Of a DNA stretch of 5,571 nt, positions 1-4,959 are shown one piece after another. Below the pieces are notes generated by a model. It was given only the letters and a program-made list of their open reading frames with translations. It was not told where the DNA came from and ran no database searches. This DNA comes from Deltaproteobacteria bacterium (GTDB lineage Bacteria > Desulfobacterota > DSM-4660 > Desulfatiglandales > Desulfatiglandaceae): positions 1 to 5,571 of the forward strand of contig JABGPV010000315.1 of assembly GCA_018644785.1 (NCBI GenBank), written 5' to 3'. The position numbers and the translations under genes were made by a program. Positions within the stretch are counted from its first letter, which is position 1, and every line of letters starts with the position of its first letter.

Positions 1-1529
1 GTCACGGTCCCGGATCCTTTAATGGATTCCATGGCGTTCTTCACAATGTTTATCAGGGCCTGCTTGATTTTATTTCCGTCCATCAACATCATGAGACAGG
101 ATTCGGTCCCGTTTGTCTGGAGCGCAACCCCTCTGGAACGCGACTCTTCCCCCATGAGCGACCCCACCTGGCGAACCAGATCCGCCAAATCGCCCCTTTC
201 CAGTTTTAACTGACGTCCTCTTGAAAGCCCGAGAAATTCTTCAACGATTTCATTCAGACGCCTGATCTCATTACGGATCACCGTGGAAAGCTGTTGCAGG
301 TTGTCCGGTCTGAGGCGCTGGCAAGCCATGCTGATGGCATTGAGTGGATTGCGGATCTCGTGGGCCACGCCGGAAGCCAGGCGGCCCATGGCCGACAACC
401 GTTCAGCCTGGTGAAGCCTTCGTTCCATCTGCTGTATTCTGGCGATATGACGATTCTGGTTTCTGTAAAGGAGCCACATGGAAAGTACAGCCAGAAAAAC
501 CATGAACCCCATGGCGATCATACCCCAGCGTTTTTCTTTTCCGATCATTCGGTCGAGACTATCCGTATTGAGCCGAAGGCGTGCAATCAACGAAGCCCCC
601 TCGTCCAACGAGAAACGTTCGATCATCATCAGCTGCTTTCGGCCACTCCAGACAACCCTCCCGCTTGAAACGCCCTCTTGCTTCTCAAGGGCAACTGAAA
701 CGGACGGCTTCTCATTGGACTGTTCCAGGCACAGCCCTGATTGAAAAAGGGTCCGCCCCGCACCATCCCCGATCAAAAAGCAATCGGTATTTGAAGGCAT
801 CCCCACAGCGTCTACGGCCATTTCCGCTGCCGTTCGCAATTTCCAGAAAAGAAACGACTTATGGTCAAAAACCAGAACAACGAACCCTTTATTGTTTTTA
901 CGACGAAGGGCAAGAAACCGTGAGGAACTGTGCTTATTTAAGGCCTCGAATAGCTGGATTTTCAAATCTTCATGATCCCTTACCATGGTTGAAATTGCAT
1001 TTTGAATCGTATTGGGCACAGATCGTTTTTGAAACGTCAGGGCGCCTTGACCATCGAATAAAGCCAGGTTCCACAAACCCTGCCTGGATAAGAGCGATCC
1101 CAATTTCTCGTGGCTGAGGGTCCCATTTTCTGTTTCATGATCAATTCGTTGTGCCAACTGCAGAATTACCATAACCATGGATTCCTGCAGGGAAAGGCGC
1201 TGATCCTCGAAACCCGTTGAAGCGGATCCACCAAAATCCAATGCCTGAATGTTGTTCATCTGTTGCAGATTGAATCCCATCGTCTGTTGAACGGTTCTGA
1301 TGAAATCAACCCCCCGCCTCTCCATATACGCCACAAGCGTTTTGTCGAGTGTTCTGAAATCCATGGTAGCCATGGTCAACAAGAGTGCTACGAAAACAAG
1401 ACATACGCCTGCCAGCGCCAGGGGCTGAAGAAATGGCCCGCCTGAACGTCTCTGTTTTTCTGTTGAGCGTTCTCTTTCCTCTTTCATGGACCATGAGAAT
1501 ACCCGTGAAAGTGAAAAAAAGTCAATCAT
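1..1529 (-). CDS. Membrane-bound sensor histidine kinase, ZraS/NtrB-like type (partial, C-terminus beyond left edge)
   Basis: Reading the minus strand from 1529 to 3 gives 509 uninterrupted residues with no stop before the window edge. Layout: short cytoplasmic N-terminus; TM1 about residues 33-53; periplasmic region about 54-334; TM2 about 335-355 (WGMIAMGFMVFLAVLSMWLL); a short coiled-coil linker; then the HisKA domain with H box VAHEIRNPLNAIS, phospho-acceptor His390 (codon 362-360). The N box of the HATPase domain follows (NIVKNAMESI, key Asn498). The D/F/G boxes lie off the window. No HAMP or cytoplasmic PAS domain is apparent. The roughly 280-residue periplasmic region is large and looks Cache/PAS-like in places (FVVLVFD, FLIGDGAG), but I cannot assign a ligand. 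Divergence from a ZraP-like gene suggests an envelope or metal stress sensor paired with a sigma-54-dependent regulator encoded next, off the left edge. The ATG at 1529 has a GAAG 10 nt upstream. The ATG at 1487 is the alternative and lacks a ribosome site. The family call is firm; the signal sensed is unknown. Confidence 0.93.
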   Translation of the reverse strand, partial: MIDFFSLSRVFSWSMKEERERSTEKQRRSGGPFLQPLALAGVCLVFVALLLTMATMDFRTLDKTLVAYMERRGVDFIRTVQQTMGFNLQQMNNIQALDFGGSASTGFEDQRLSLQESMVMVILQLAQRIDHETENGTLSHEKLGSLLSRQGLWNLALFDGQGALTFQKRSVPNTIQNAISTMVRDHEDLKIQLFEALNKHSSSRFLALRRKNNKGFVVLVFDHKSFLFWKLRTAAEMAVDAVGMPSNTDCFLIGDGAGRTLFQSGLCLEQSNEKPSVSVALEKQEGVSSGRVVWSGRKQLMMIERFSLDEGASLIARLRLNTDSLDRMIGKEKRWGMIAMGFMVFLAVLSMWLLYRNQNRHIARIQQMERRLHQAERLSAMGRLASGVAHEIRNPLNAISMACQRLRPDNLQQLSTVIRNEIRRLNEIVEEFLGLSRGRQLKLERGDLADLVRQVGSLMGEESRSRGVALQTNGTESCLMMLMDGNKIKQALINIVKNAMESIKGSGTV

Positions 1530-1556
1530 CACGTCCGTTCTTCAGTGGACCCGGTT

Positions 1557-1603
1557 CGACAATTTTGTCGCACGCTCTTTGGCATTTTCGACAATTGTTG
1601 CCG
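1557..1603. promoter_or_regulatory. Paired palindromic sites, candidate upstream activator sites for a sigma-54 activator
   Basis: Two related sites share the decamer TTCGACAATT (1555-1564 and 1587-1596). The first is an exact inverted repeat, CGACAA-TT-TTGTCG, at 1557-1570. The second is CGACAATTGTTG at 1589-1600, whose core ACAATTGT is a perfect palindrome. Their centres (1563.5 and 1594.5) are 31 bp apart, close to three helical turns, so dimers would sit on the same DNA face. They lie about 155 and 124 bp upstream of the start predicted from the sigma-54 element at 1692-1707, a usual distance for NtrC-family enhancer sites. The first site is also about 35 bp upstream of the kinase start codon, so it could affect kinase expression. 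Binding by the partner response regulator is inference. Confidence 0.6.
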
Positions 1604-1624
1604 CTTCGTCCGCCTGACCCTCTT

Positions 1625-1645
1625 CTTCAACAGACCCTCTTGAAG
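1625..1645. repeat. Inverted repeat CTTCAA-N9-TTGAAG in the divergent intergenic region
   Basis: Perfect 6-bp arms (1625-1630 and 1640-1645) are separated by 9 bases, centred about 83 bp upstream of the predicted sigma-54 start. It is followed by a small GGATA/TATCC hairpin (1649-1664). It could be an operator or chance. The same arms recur at 4808-4832 with a 13-base spacer. Confidence 0.3.
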
Positions 1646-1691
1646 CCAGGATAGCGGAGTATCCTCACAAAAACACTGGGGGAGAAATGTT

Positions 1692-1707
1692 TGGCATACT
1701 ATGTGCT
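1692..1707 (+). promoter_or_regulatory. Sigma-54 (RpoN) -24/-12 promoter of the ZraP-like gene
   Basis: TGGCATACTATGTGCT matches the consensus TGGCAC-N5-TTGCW at 9 of the 11 specified positions. The invariant GG (1693-1694) and GC (1705-1706) are present at the exact required spacing. Transcription would start near 1718, giving a leader of about 55 nt before the ATG at 1773. Promoters of this class need an ATP-driven activator; the paired palindromes upstream are the candidate binding sites. Sigma-54 control of zraP by ZraSR is established in enterobacteria and the layout here matches. Confidence 0.8.
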
Positions 1708-1757
1708 GTAATTGCATACCAGAAATTGAGAGATTAAAAAAATGTCAACTCAAGGAA

Positions 1758-1763
1758 AAGGAG
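1758..1763 (+). promoter_or_regulatory. Ribosome binding site AAGGAG that fixes the start at 1773
   Basis: AAGGAG lies 9 nt before the ATG at 1773. The open frame extends upstream to an ATG at 1701, but that codon falls inside the sigma-54 promoter, upstream of the predicted transcript start. The ATG at 1773 also begins a clean signal peptide, so it is the true start. Confidence 0.85.
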
Positions 1764-1772
1764 AGCAACAAG

Positions 1773-2300
1773 ATGAAAAAAATGAGCATTATTGCAGCAC
1801 TTCTGATGGTGGTTGTCGTTACGACGTTGGCCATGGCAGGCCCGAGGCATAAATTTTTTGACGGTAGAGGGCATTTGGACCCTGCCGTGATAGAAGGTCT
1901 GGAACTGACCGATGAACAGACGGGGAAAGTTCAGGCCCTTCACGAAACGGCAAAAAAAGAAATTATACCTATTAAGGCCCAATTTGCCACGAAGCGGGCG
2001 GAAATGAGATTGTTATGGACACAGGCAACCCTTGACGTCGCTAAAATCAAGGCGACTCAGAAAGAACTTCAGGCGCTTGGAACCCGGATTCGCGATATCC
2101 AAACGGATATGCGCATTGCCTTTCGGAACCTCTTAACTCCCGAACAAACCTCAAAAATCCTGGCCTCGGGTTTTGGCAAAGGCGGCCGCTATAAAAAGGG
2201 TGGCGGGTATGGTAAGGGAAAAGGGGGCGGGTATGGTAAGGGGCAATGCCGCGGAAATGGGGGGGACCAGTGCCGCGGATGTCCCAGAAACACGCAATAA
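1773..2300 (+). CDS. zraP: ZraP/CpxP/Spy-like periplasmic LTxxQ protein with Gly/Lys/Cys-rich tail
   Basis: The product is 175 residues. An N-terminal signal peptide (MKK, hydrophobic core about 5-20) has a probable cleavage after AMA (residue 22). The mature part has two LTxxQ motifs, LTDEQ (45-49) and LTPEQ (121-125), bracketing amphipathic helices rich in Lys, Gln and Glu. This is the helical-hairpin fold of Spy/CpxP/ZraP periplasmic chaperones. The tail (about 133-175) is Gly/Lys-rich with Tyr, and ends in a cysteine cluster C159-x7-C167-x2-C170. E. coli ZraP also has a Gly-rich, Cys/His-containing tail and binds zinc, so a metal-binding or zinc-linked chaperone role is inferred. The divergent kinase gene and the sigma-54 promoter upstream match the zraP/zraSR arrangement. 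The family call is firm; zinc as the specific metal, and true zraP orthology, are less sure. A generic periplasmic heavy-metal sensor or chaperone is the alternative. Confidence 0.88.
   Translation: MKKMSIIAALLMVVVVTTLAMAGPRHKFFDGRGHLDPAVIEGLELTDEQTGKVQALHETAKKEIIPIKAQFATKRAEMRLLWTQATLDVAKIKATQKELQALGTRIRDIQTDMRIAFRNLLTPEQTSKILASGFGKGGRYKKGGGYGKGKGGGYGKGQCRGNGGDQCRGCPRNTQ
2202..2279 (+). repeat. 24-bp-period tandem repeats in the tail of the ZraP-like gene
   Basis: GGCGGGTATGGTAAGGG occurs at 2202-2218 and again at 2226-2242, an offset of 24 bp. TGCCGCGGA occurs at 2247-2255 and 2271-2279, also offset by 24 bp. They encode 8-residue units: GGGYGKGK then GGGYGKGQ, and CRGNGGDQ then CRGCPRNT. 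The tail appears to have grown by in-frame duplication of an 8-codon unit. Confidence 0.8.
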
Positions 2301-2335
2301 AAACTCAAGTCATCAAATCGGAGAACCCCATGCCA

Positions 2336-2380
2336 GGCCTTTCCTGCCGCCCGCCTGAAAAGTCAGGTGGCGGAAGGGCC
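2336..2380. terminator. Long hairpin between convergent genes, candidate bidirectional terminator
   Basis: An AAAG loop (2359-2362) is closed by an 11-bp stem with one bulged C and one G-T wobble (2347-2358 with 2363-2373). It extends through a CCTG bulge into a second 7-bp stem, GGCCTTT (2336-2342) with AAGGGCC (2374-2380). It sits in the 87-bp gap between the stop codons of the ZraP-like gene and the E1-like gene. There is no U-tract directly after it on either strand, so it may work as a transcript-end stabiliser or with Rho rather than as a classic intrinsic terminator. Confidence 0.5.
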
Positions 2381-2387
2381 GCTCATT

Positions 2388-3239
2388 TCATTCAAACGAA
2401 AACCGGTTCATCTCACCTGATTCCATGTCCACATGCACCATGACGTTTCTGTAAGGTCTTCCCCGGTTAAGAAGAATTTTGATCACCTCCATGGTCTGAA
2501 GTGTCGCCACAAAAGATGGTGTGACCGCCGGCACCCCTAAGAGCGCCTCAGGACGCTTCTCCTTGTTTCTTTCCATATCTCCTGAACCATAGAGCAGAGA
2601 AAATCCTCTGTCTTCCGGAAAAATGGTCATCAACTGTCCTTCAAAGCCCGCCACAGCCCCATGCACCAGCGGAATTTTCAATGATCGGGCCGCCGCCTGA
2701 ATGCTGAAACGATCCGGCACATTGTCCAGGGCATCCACAATCACATTCGATCCGGCCAGGATCTCTTCGGCATTCGTCCTATCCATTCGATCCTGATGCA
2801 CTTGGACGTCAACACCGGGGTTAACATTTTCAAGCACCCGGGCCGCCACTTCACACTTGGGTTGACCCAGGTCCGGTACACTGGAGAGGGCCTGTCGATT
2901 CAGGTTGGTTTCGTCAAAACGGTCAGGGTCCACCACCACCAGATAACCGATTCCCATCCTTGCCAGCAACAGCAGAGCCGACCCGCCAAGTCCCCCCGAA
3001 CCCACCACGGCCACGCGTGAATTCACCAGTTGAAACTGTTCTTCCATTGAAACGGTTTCCCGGTTCCGAATATATCGAAAGGGACAGATTCCTGCGTTCA
3101 GCGCCGCTTCATATACAGCCCGAACACTGCAACCGAAACGGGCCCCCGCTTCAATGGCCGAAGCATCTTCAAGGACCCGCACCTCACGTCCGGCGGTATC
3201 ATGAACGGTTTTTGACCGTTTAAGGATCCATTCATCCAT
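2388..3239 (-). CDS. HesA/MoeB/ThiF family E1-like adenylyltransferase
   Basis: The product is 283 residues. Residues 1-54 form an N-terminal extension not found in MoeB. From RYIRNRE (55-61) the E1-like core begins: ATP-binding glycine loop VVGSGGLGG (78-86), DPDRFDETNLNRQ (104-116) with the conserved Arg115, Lys128 in GQPK, and DALDN (169-173) for adenylate chemistry. HGAVAGFEGQ (193-202) and GVPAVTPSFVATLQTMEVIK (235-254) match the family C-terminal part. Such enzymes adenylate the C-terminal Gly of a ubiquitin-like sulfur carrier (MoaD, ThiS) in molybdopterin or thiamine synthesis. The two CxxC zinc motifs of MoeB are absent: the region after LLYGSGD has no cysteine. The only cysteines are 37, 52 and 129. 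No carrier-protein gene is in the window, so the partner is unknown. It is the last gene of the three-gene cluster, with GAGAGG 6 nt before its ATG. Family certain, pathway not. Confidence 0.92.
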   Translation of the reverse strand: MDEWILKRSKTVHDTAGREVRVLEDASAIEAGARFGCSVRAVYEAALNAGICPFRYIRNRETVSMEEQFQLVNSRVAVVGSGGLGGSALLLLARMGIGYLVVVDPDRFDETNLNRQALSSVPDLGQPKCEVAARVLENVNPGVDVQVHQDRMDRTNAEEILAGSNVIVDALDNVPDRFSIQAAARSLKIPLVHGAVAGFEGQLMTIFPEDRGFSLLYGSGDMERNKEKRPEALLGVPAVTPSFVATLQTMEVIKILLNRGRPYRNVMVHVDMESGEMNRFSFE

Positions 3240-3245
3240 GGGCTA

Positions 3246-3251
3246 CCTCTC
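3246..3251 (-). promoter_or_regulatory. Ribosome binding site GAGAGG for the E1-like gene
   Basis: GAGAGG on the minus strand lies 6 nt upstream of the ATG at 3239 and inside the 20-nt gap after the preceding gene's TGA. It supports this start and translation within a shared transcript. Confidence 0.7.
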
Positions 3252-3259
3252 TGTTTTCC

Positions 3260-4093
3260 TCATTTACGCGACCTCTGCCCCCGTTTAAACTCCGCCTGAT
3301 AGATCTGTCGCTGCTCACAGTTAAGTCGATCAATGGTTGCCCGTTCCTCCGGAGTAAGGGGCCTGTTTTCACGAACGGCCCGGGCTTCCATCGCCCGAAT
3401 CCGCTCATAGTGTTTATGCCCCTTTTCAATACTGTACTGTCGAATTTTCTTTAAATGCAACTGAAGTTCAGCGATATGGCCATTGGGCAACCGCAGGTTC
3501 AGATGAATATCCCAAAACCCGCTGGGCAAAGGTTCCAGTGCGCGGTCTTTCAGACGAACAACCTCATAACCCTGCCGCAATATGAATTGGAGGGCACGGT
3601 AAACCTGATCGACATCATCATACTCGATGGAACTGCGGGATACGTCCATCAGCAGCGAAACGTCCCCGCCCAATTCCACTTCAATTTTCTCTTTGGCCCG
3701 TTTTCTACCCTTGAGCCCCCCACCGGGGGGGAAAACCGCAGTCCCCCCGGTACATGCCGCCACAGCACGGGTCATCCGCTTAAGATCTTTATCGGCAACG
3801 GCAGCTTCCCCATAAAGGACATCCAGGTCATGGATATTTTGTCTGGGGACTTTGCCGCCGACCTTTTCCGCCACAACTTCCCGTGCCCACAGACTGGTGG
3901 TCAACTGTTTCGGCGTGAGTTTAAATAAAGGTTCAGAACAAAGCGGCGCATCCGGGACCGATTGCCCGTCCCCGCCGGCAAGGGATTCCGGCACCGGTCC
4001 CATTAAAAGAACCCGGCACAGAAAAAAAATCAGCAGGCCCAGTGGAATAAATGACCGGCAAAATCGTTGATGGTTGTCTTTTCCCATGTTCAT
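3260..4093 (-). CDS. Exported or membrane-anchored protein with RelA/SpoT-like nucleotidyltransferase domain
   Basis: The product is 277 residues from the ATG at 4093. The frame opens further upstream to 4300, but that part overlaps the LysE-family gene and is not believed. Residues 14-31 are strongly hydrophobic (FIPLGLLIFFLC) after a basic N-terminus. A possible signal peptidase site follows SLA (37-39); the cysteine at 26 lacks a good lipobox. Residues 40-120 are unassigned. From about 126 the pattern matches compact RelA/SpoT-like domains: GLKGRKRAKEKI (126-137), GGDVSLLMDVSRSSIEY (142-158) with Asp150 and Arg153, VVRLKDR (178-184), SGFWDIHLNLRLPNGH (191-206), AELQLHL (208-214) and GHKHYE (225-230). 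The Asp, and the Glu-x-Gln-x-His segment, correspond to the metal and substrate region of (p)ppGpp synthetases. There is no HD hydrolase and no TGS/ACT domain. An exported form suggests an effector-like or envelope function rather than the stringent response. Activity and product are unknown. Confidence 0.78.
   Translation of the reverse strand: MNMGKDNHQRFCRSFIPLGLLIFFLCRVLLMGPVPESLAGGDGQSVPDAPLCSEPLFKLTPKQLTTSLWAREVVAEKVGGKVPRQNIHDLDVLYGEAAVADKDLKRMTRAVAACTGGTAVFPPGGGLKGRKRAKEKIEVELGGDVSLLMDVSRSSIEYDDVDQVYRALQFILRQGYEVVRLKDRALEPLPSGFWDIHLNLRLPNGHIAELQLHLKKIRQYSIEKGHKHYERIRAMEARAVRENRPLTPEERATIDRLNCEQRQIYQAEFKRGQRSRK
3716..3748 (-). repeat. Cluster of C/G homopolymer runs inside the RelA/SpoT-like gene
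   Basis: Plus-strand runs C6 (3716-3721), G7 (3725-3731) and C6 (3743-3748) lie within 33 bp. The first two form an inverted repeat with an ACC loop. They code for the Gly/Pro linker GGTAVFPPGGG just before the nucleotidyltransferase core. Runs of this length are possible slippage points in replication or sequencing, but the reading frame is intact here. Confidence 0.6.
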
Positions 4094-4103
4094 AAAGTCA
4101 AGC

Positions 4104-4109
4104 TTTCCT
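4104..4109 (-). promoter_or_regulatory. Ribosome binding site AGGAAA overlapping the LysE-family stop codon
   Basis: On the minus strand the TAG stop of the exporter gene (4110-4108) runs into AGGAAA, 10 nt before the ATG at 4093. This decides the 4093 start for the RelA/SpoT-like gene and suggests translational coupling between the two genes. Confidence 0.65.
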
Positions 4110-4734
4110 ACCGCTCGGCGGTGGCCAGTTTCAGGGCAAGGCCCACAAAAATAATACCCGTCGCCCGGTTCATAATCTTCTGCGCTCTGCCGGAACGGTT
4201 CACCCATTGGCCGATGGTTCCGGCCAACAGTGCGATGCCCCCGAAAACCAAAAGGGTCGAAAGAATAAAGAGCCCCCCCAGAATAAGAATCTGCAGCCAC
4301 ACGGGTCCCCTTGACGGATCAGCGAACTGGGGCAGGAACGCCAGAAAGAAAATGGAGACCTTCGGGTTGGTGATATTCATGATAATGCCGCGGCCGTAGA
4401 GTTTCAGCAGCCGAATTTCACCGTTGCCTTTTCCTTGAATTTTTGTGGCGGAGGCCCTGAATGCCTGCCATGCCAGATACAACAGGTATCCGGCGCCTGC
4501 CAGCTTGAGCGCGGAAAACGCCAGGGCTGACTGCTCGAAAATAACCGCAACGCCCAGAGCCACGGCAAAACTGTGAACCACAAGTCCCGTGCAAAGCCCG
4601 AGCATAACAACCAATCCGGAGCGCTTCCCGTAAAGCGAGGATTGGGTCAGCACAAATATGTTGTCGGGGCCCGGAGCCAGTGCAAGCAATACGGAGGCCA
4701 TAAAAAATGTCAACAGCGTTTCTACGGGTATCAT
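4108..4734 (-). CDS. LysE/RhtB family amino-acid exporter
   Basis: The product is 208 residues, the usual length of the family. It is an inner-membrane protein with about six hydrophobic segments (about 6-26, 38-62, 70-90, 112-135, 145-172, 188-205). The family signature APGPD is at residues 20-24 near the end of the first segment. A second conserved spot, NPK (123-125), opens the fourth segment, ITNPKVSIFFLAFLPQF. A hydrophilic loop with Lys/Arg (about 92-111) lies between segments three and four, as in RhtB and LysE. Members export amino acids such as homoserine, threonine, lysine or leucine using the proton gradient; the substrate here cannot be read from sequence. It is the first gene of the minus-strand cluster, with AAGAG 7 nt upstream of its ATG. 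Its link to the next two genes is positional only. Confidence 0.92.
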   Translation of the reverse strand: MIPVETLLTFFMASVLLALAPGPDNIFVLTQSSLYGKRSGLVVMLGLCTGLVVHSFAVALGVAVIFEQSALAFSALKLAGAGYLLYLAWQAFRASATKIQGKGNGEIRLLKLYGRGIIMNITNPKVSIFFLAFLPQFADPSRGPVWLQILILGGLFILSTLLVFGGIALLAGTIGQWVNRSGRAQKIMNRATGIIFVGLALKLATAER

Positions 4735-4807
4735 TTCTATCTCTTAACACTCATCCATTTTGAGCGTCCGGGCTGTCCGGTCTGAATCGACAGATTTCTC
4801 CCAGGCC

Positions 4808-4832
4808 CTTCAAAGCGTTCGGGATGTTGAAG
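4808..4832. repeat. Inverted repeat CTTCAA-N13-TTGAAG upstream of the LysE-family gene
   Basis: Perfect 6-bp arms (4808-4813 and 4827-4832) use the same arm sequence as the repeat at 1625-1645 but a different spacer. The repeat overlaps the start region of a weak candidate minus-strand promoter (TTGACC at 4859-4854, TAAGCT at 4836-4831). It could be an operator or chance. Confidence 0.25.
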
Positions 4833-4891
4833 CTTAGCCCACGGGGTAACGCGGGTCAAAGGAATTTTTTCCTGCCCTGATCTCAAGCCGC

Positions 4892-4920
4892 TTGACAGAA
4901 AACCGGTTGCATGGTTTAAT
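4892..4920 (+). promoter_or_regulatory. Sigma-70 type promoter for the right-edge gene
   Basis: TTGACA (4892-4897, perfect -35), a 17-bp spacer, then TTTAAT (4915-4920, 5 of 6 to TATAAT). Transcription would start near 4927, about 33 nt before the ATG at 4960. The spacer contains the palindrome AACCGGTT (4901-4908), which could be an operator half. This is housekeeping-type control, unlike the sigma-54 element at 1692. Confidence 0.72.
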
Positions 4921-4959
4921 ATCGGCACTATCTTTGCTAAAAAAGAGGCAACAAAATCC

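Noticed and set aside
294..1117. Plus-strand open frames of 124 and 178 codons
   Set aside because: They lie opposite the continuous kinase frame, which carries clear H-box and N-box motifs; their translations show no family pattern.
1632..1648. Possible minus-strand sigma-54 element CTGGCTTCAAGAGGGTC for the kinase gene
   Set aside because: The -12 position reads GT instead of the invariant GC, and it would place the palindromic sites downstream of the start.
1529..1717. Minus-strand 62-codon open frame whose TGA overlaps the kinase ATG
   Set aside because: The TGATG overlap looks like coupling, but the frame spans the sigma-54 element and both palindromes, has no recognisable protein features, and its composition looks random.
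3455..3928. Plus-strand 157-codon open frame
   Set aside because: It is antisense to the RelA/SpoT-like gene, which has conserved motifs through this stretch.
4094..4300. Upstream extension of the RelA/SpoT-like frame to an ATG at 4300
   Set aside because: It would overlap the LysE-family gene by about 190 bases. The ATG at 4093 has its own ribosome site and is followed at once by the signal-like segment.
4831..4859. Minus-strand promoter TTGACC-N17-TAAGCT for the exporter cluster
   Set aside because: The -35 is good but the -10 matches only 3 of 6 positions, too weak to list as a feature of its own.
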